Program-made: the position numbers and the translations under genes | The notes under the pieces: model-generated | Seen by the model: only the letters and a program-made list of their open reading frames with translations | Told to the model about the DNA's origin: nothing | Databases searched by the model: none | In this document: positions 61,350 through 64,000 of the stretch, piece by piece | How positions within the stretch are numbered: the stretch's first letter is position 1 | Layout: each line of letters begins with the position of its first letter | NCBI GenBank assembly: GCA_040883315.1 | Contig: JBFLKU010000008.1 | Span: 62,001-126,000 of the forward strand | Reading direction: 5' to 3' | From: JAFGUF01 sp040883315 | GTDB lineage: Bacteria; Bacillota; Clostridia; Christensenellales; UMGS416 | Length of the DNA: 64,000 nt

Positions 61350-62087
61350 ATGAAAGTAAAAGGATATACATACAGCAATATCCCCCACAATCTGCCGGAG
61401 CATGTTGCCATTATTATGGACGGCAACGGCAGATGGGCAAAGAAAAGGCTGCTTCCACGCTCTGCAGGGCATAGGGCAGGAGTAGAGGCACTGCGAAACA
61501 TCATCAGGATGAGCAGCCATATAGGCATTAAATATCTTACTTTGTATGCGTTTTCCACTGAAAACTGGAAACGCCCCAAGGACGAAGTGAACGTGCTGAT
61601 GAAGCTGCTGGTGGAATTTTTATATAATGAAATAGATGAACTGGACGCAGAGAATGTGTGCATCACATTTATGGGCGACATCGAAAAATTCCCCAAAGAC
61701 CCATTTAAGGCCATAAAATATGCACTGGAGAGAACAAAGGACAACACAGGGCTAACAGTGTGCATCGCACTCAACTACGGCTCTAGGCTGGAGATACGCC
61801 AAGCTGTTAAAAAAATAGCAGAGCTTTATAAAGCAGGGAATATTTTGCTGGATGATATCACAGATGAACTGATTAGCAGCCATCTGGATACAAGCCATAT
61901 GCCAGACCCTGACCTGATTATACGAACCAGCGGAGAGCAGAGGCTGAGCAATTTTATGCTGTATCAGGCATCGTACTCCGAGTTTTATTTTACTCAGGCG
62001 CATTGGCCGGATTTTGGCAATGAAGAATATACTGAAGCATTAAATGAATACGCGAAAAGAAAAAGACGCTTCGGCGACGTGAAATAG
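61350..62087 (+). CDS. uppS: Undecaprenyl diphosphate synthase
   Basis: A 245-residue cis-prenyltransferase making the C55 carrier for peptidoglycan. IIMDGNGRWAKKRLLPRSAG carries the catalytic Asp and pyrophosphate-binding residues; YLTLYAFSTENWKRP and the C-terminal LIIRTSGEQRLSNFMLYQAS are typical. Start two bases after the previous stop. Confidence 0.95.
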   Translation: MKVKGYTYSNIPHNLPEHVAIIMDGNGRWAKKRLLPRSAGHRAGVEALRNIIRMSSHIGIKYLTLYAFSTENWKRPKDEVNVLMKLLVEFLYNEIDELDAENVCITFMGDIEKFPKDPFKAIKYALERTKDNTGLTVCIALNYGSRLEIRQAVKKIAELYKAGNILLDDITDELISSHLDTSHMPDPDLIIRTSGEQRLSNFMLYQASYSEFYFTQAHWPDFGNEEYTEALNEYAKRKRRFGDVK

Positions 62088-62097
62088 GAGTGATGAA

Positions 62098-62922
62098 TTG
62101 AAAAATAGATTTCTAATTGGCATACCAATCGGATTGGTCTTGGCGGCAATAGCTTTTGTAAGGGGAATACCCTATATAATACTGCTGAGCGTCATCGCAT
62201 TAATATGCCAATATGAGATGACAAAAGCCATGTTTAGCGCAGGATACCACCCAAATAGGAGAACGGCTGTATTATTCGGACTTTTATTATACCCTTCATA
62301 CCTCATCAGCCCGCAGGTCACCTTGCTACTATTTGCATTATTGGTTATATACAATCTGATTTGGGGAGTATTTGACAAAAGTGTGAAGTTTGAGGATGCA
62401 ATTGTATCCTGCTTTACAATAAGCTATCCCGGATCATTTTTTTTGGCGCTGATTATGATAGGCGAGATGAAACCGTATACGATAAGTGTGTTTGTGATGG
62501 CCATCGCTTTGCTTTCACCAGTTGCTAGTGATATAGGTGCATATTTTATTGGCAGCAAGTTTGGCAAGAAAAAGCTGGCACCATCTATCAGCCCCAATAA
62601 AACGGTGGAGGGAGCGGTAGGCGGCGTGGCATCCAGCCTGATTATAATAGGCTTGCTGTATGTTGCACTTTGTAAGACCGGTATATTGGCAAGCTATCCG
62701 GAGATAACATCTATCCCGTGGTATCATGTGATTATCTGTACATTTATCTGCACGATATTTTCACAGATAGGCGATTTGGTGGCATCGGCTGTAAAAAGAT
62801 TCGCAAATATCAAAGACTTTTCACAGGTGCTGGGAGGACACGGCGGACTAATAGACAGACTGGATTCCACGCTGTTTTCTTCGCTGACTGCACTTGTATA
62901 CTATAATCTGTTTATCAGATAG
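62098..62922 (+). CDS. cdsA: Phosphatidate cytidylyltransferase
   Basis: A 274-residue membrane enzyme making CDP-diacylglycerol. About eight helices; the C-terminal signature is SQIGDLVASAVKRFANIKDF followed by GGHGGLIDRLDST, and SPNKTVEGAVGG is present. It starts with TTG after GGAG, ten bases after uppS. CDP-diacylglycerol feeds pgsA, encoded 5.6 kb away on the other strand. Confidence 0.93.
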   Translation: MKNRFLIGIPIGLVLAAIAFVRGIPYIILLSVIALICQYEMTKAMFSAGYHPNRRTAVLFGLLLYPSYLISPQVTLLLFALLVIYNLIWGVFDKSVKFEDAIVSCFTISYPGSFFLALIMIGEMKPYTISVFVMAIALLSPVASDIGAYFIGSKFGKKKLAPSISPNKTVEGAVGGVASSLIIIGLLYVALCKTGILASYPEITSIPWYHVIICTFICTIFSQIGDLVASAVKRFANIKDFSQVLGGHGGLIDRLDSTLFSSLTALVYYNLFIR

Positions 62923-62933
62923 GACGGATAAAA

Positions 62934-64000
62934 TTGGATAAAAAACGCAAAATATTAATTCTGGGGTCCACAGGCTCTATCGGCACGCAGACTCTGGATA
63001 TTATAAGCCACTACAAAGATAGATTTCAGGTGGTTGGAATAAGCGGACACAAAAACTACGCTTTGCTGAACGAGCAGATAGAAAAATTCCAGCCTGCATA
63101 TTGTGCGATAGGTGATGAATCCCTAGCTAAGCATATTAATTCTTCAAACACAAAAATATTATCAGGGCACGATGGCATAATAGAGATGTGCAATATCTGC
63201 GGTGCGGATATTGCTGTGTGTGCTATTGTGGGCATTGCTGGGCTGGAGAGCACCATAGCGTGCATAAAGCAGGGCATGACCATAGCCTTGGCAAACAAGG
63301 AAACACTGGTGGCAGGCGGCAGCATGGTGACGAACCTTGCAAAGCTGCATAATACGCCGATATACCCTGTGGATTCAGAGCACTCTGCCATATTCCAATG
63401 TCTGCAGAGCGATGCAAACATAAAGGGCATCAAAAACATATATCTGACGGCATCGGGCGGCCCTTTTGTGGATACGCCAATGGATGCAATGAAAAACATT
63501 ACTGTGGAGCAGGCGCTAAAGCATCCGAACTGGAGCATGGGTGCAAAAATAACAATAGATTCGGCCACAATGATGAACAAAGGGCTGGAGGTGATAGAGG
63601 CAAAATATCTATTTGATCTTAATCCCAGCCAGATAAAAGTATGTGTACACAGAAAAAGCATCGTTCACTCTATGGTGGAATTTATGGATAATTCCATTCT
63701 GGCACAGCTTGGAAACCCGGACATGCGAATTCCAATACAATATGCTATAATGTATCCTGAAAGAGTGGAATGCCCCAGCGAGCCGCTGGACATTTTCTCA
63801 GCGGGTGCACTGGAATTCGAAAAACCTGATTTTGAAAAATTCCCATGCCTTGCAATCGCCTTCAAATCACTGGAAGAGGGCGGCGGCAGGAGCTTGGTTA
63901 TAAACTCTGCCAATGAAGAAGCTGTAGCTGAATTTTTGGCAGGAAACATAAAATATACACAAATATATGACATAATCGAAAGTGCATATATCAATGTAGA
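62934..64000 (+). CDS. dxr: 1-deoxy-D-xylulose 5-phosphate reductoisomerase (3' truncated)
   Basis: The frame is open from a TTG at 62934 (AGGACGG eight bases before) to the window end, about 355 codons, so only the last 25-30 residues are missing. NADPH-binding start ILILGSTGSIGTQTLDII, then ALANKETLVAGG, the metal and substrate region VDSEHSAIFQCLQ, TASGGPFVDT, KHPNWSMGAKITIDSATMMN and INSANEEAVAEFL. It makes methylerythritol phosphate for isoprenoids, the supply line for UppS. Confidence 0.94.
   Translation, partial: MDKKRKILILGSTGSIGTQTLDIISHYKDRFQVVGISGHKNYALLNEQIEKFQPAYCAIGDESLAKHINSSNTKILSGHDGIIEMCNICGADIAVCAIVGIAGLESTIACIKQGMTIALANKETLVAGGSMVTNLAKLHNTPIYPVDSEHSAIFQCLQSDANIKGIKNIYLTASGGPFVDTPMDAMKNITVEQALKHPNWSMGAKITIDSATMMNKGLEVIEAKYLFDLNPSQIKVCVHRKSIVHSMVEFMDNSILAQLGNPDMRIPIQYAIMYPERVECPSEPLDIFSAGALEFEKPDFEKFPCLAIAFKSLEEGGGRSLVINSANEEAVAEFLAGNIKYTQIYDIIESAYINV

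Noticed and set aside
1..64000. tRNA, rRNA, CRISPR arrays, phage or insertion sequences
   Set aside because: I looked for cloverleaf-like CCA ends, regularly spaced repeats, and transposase or integrase motifs and found none that I can support.

Overview
The window looks like chromosome from a low-GC, anaerobic Gram-positive bacterium of the class Clostridia (Bacillota). I infer this from strong sigma-A-type promoters, AGGAGG-like ribosome sites with some TTG/GTG starts, heavy use of ATA (Ile) codons, the GlgC/GlgD pair, a lysine-2,3-aminomutase-type enzyme, a rubrerythrin-like protein, and gene orders typical of Firmicutes (ftsK-rimO-pgsA-cinA and frr-uppS-cdsA-dxr). I cannot name the genus. 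I saw no rRNA, tRNA, CRISPR array, insertion sequence or phage module.

Layout. 1-4.6 kb: the distal part of a Dpp/Opp-type peptide ABC importer (two permeases, two ATPases); the first permease is cut by the window edge, and its DppC-like partner carries a large extra ectodomain. 4.7-9.7 kb: a drug/metabolite exporter, an XRE regulator with a membrane tail, a lipoprotein with a duplicated domain, a WYL regulator and two small proteins, one TnpV-like. 9.7-20.2 kb: the most distinctive island. It has three TasA/CalY-type secreted proteins, a PilT-like protein that has lost its ATPase residues, an ER-type (SipW-like) signal peptidase fused to a polytopic membrane domain, a DUF5305-like protein and a 1501-residue hybrid histidine kinase. 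I read this as a surface-fibre or biofilm-matrix export and sensing locus. 20.4-29.3 kb: stand-alone genes (LRR lipoprotein, ferredoxin-containing aldo/keto reductase, rubrerythrin-like protein, nitroreductase, TetR with zinc-ribbon protein, HPP protein, a histidine-less HPr-like protein, an ArsB/NhaD-type transporter). A GC-rich structured element lies just upstream of the last.

29.3-43.9 kb: a UPF0316 membrane protein, a tightly coupled ATP-grasp ligase and KamA-type radical SAM pair, a very acidic small protein, a TrkA_C membrane protein, a nuclease-like lipoprotein, a zinc-type ABC importer with a metallo-beta-lactamase-fold hydrolase, the paired putative DNA-repair proteins of the TIGR03915/TIGR03916 type, and a GtrA/flavoprotein/GT-C envelope-glycan operon. 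44.0-53.9 kb: a complete glycogen operon on the minus strand (glgB-glgP-glgC-glgD-glgA-GH13 amylase) behind one recognisable promoter. 54.0-64.0 kb: housekeeping genes. ftsK-rimO-pgsA-cinA are on the minus strand; frr, a small conserved-looking ORF, uppS, cdsA and dxr (cut by the window end) are on the plus strand.

The best candidates for new biology are the 9.7-20.2 kb surface-protein island with its pseudo-ATPase, the ATP-grasp/aminomutase pair, and the structured leader ahead of the transporter at 27.5 kb. All functional statements are motif recognition by eye; no database search was run.
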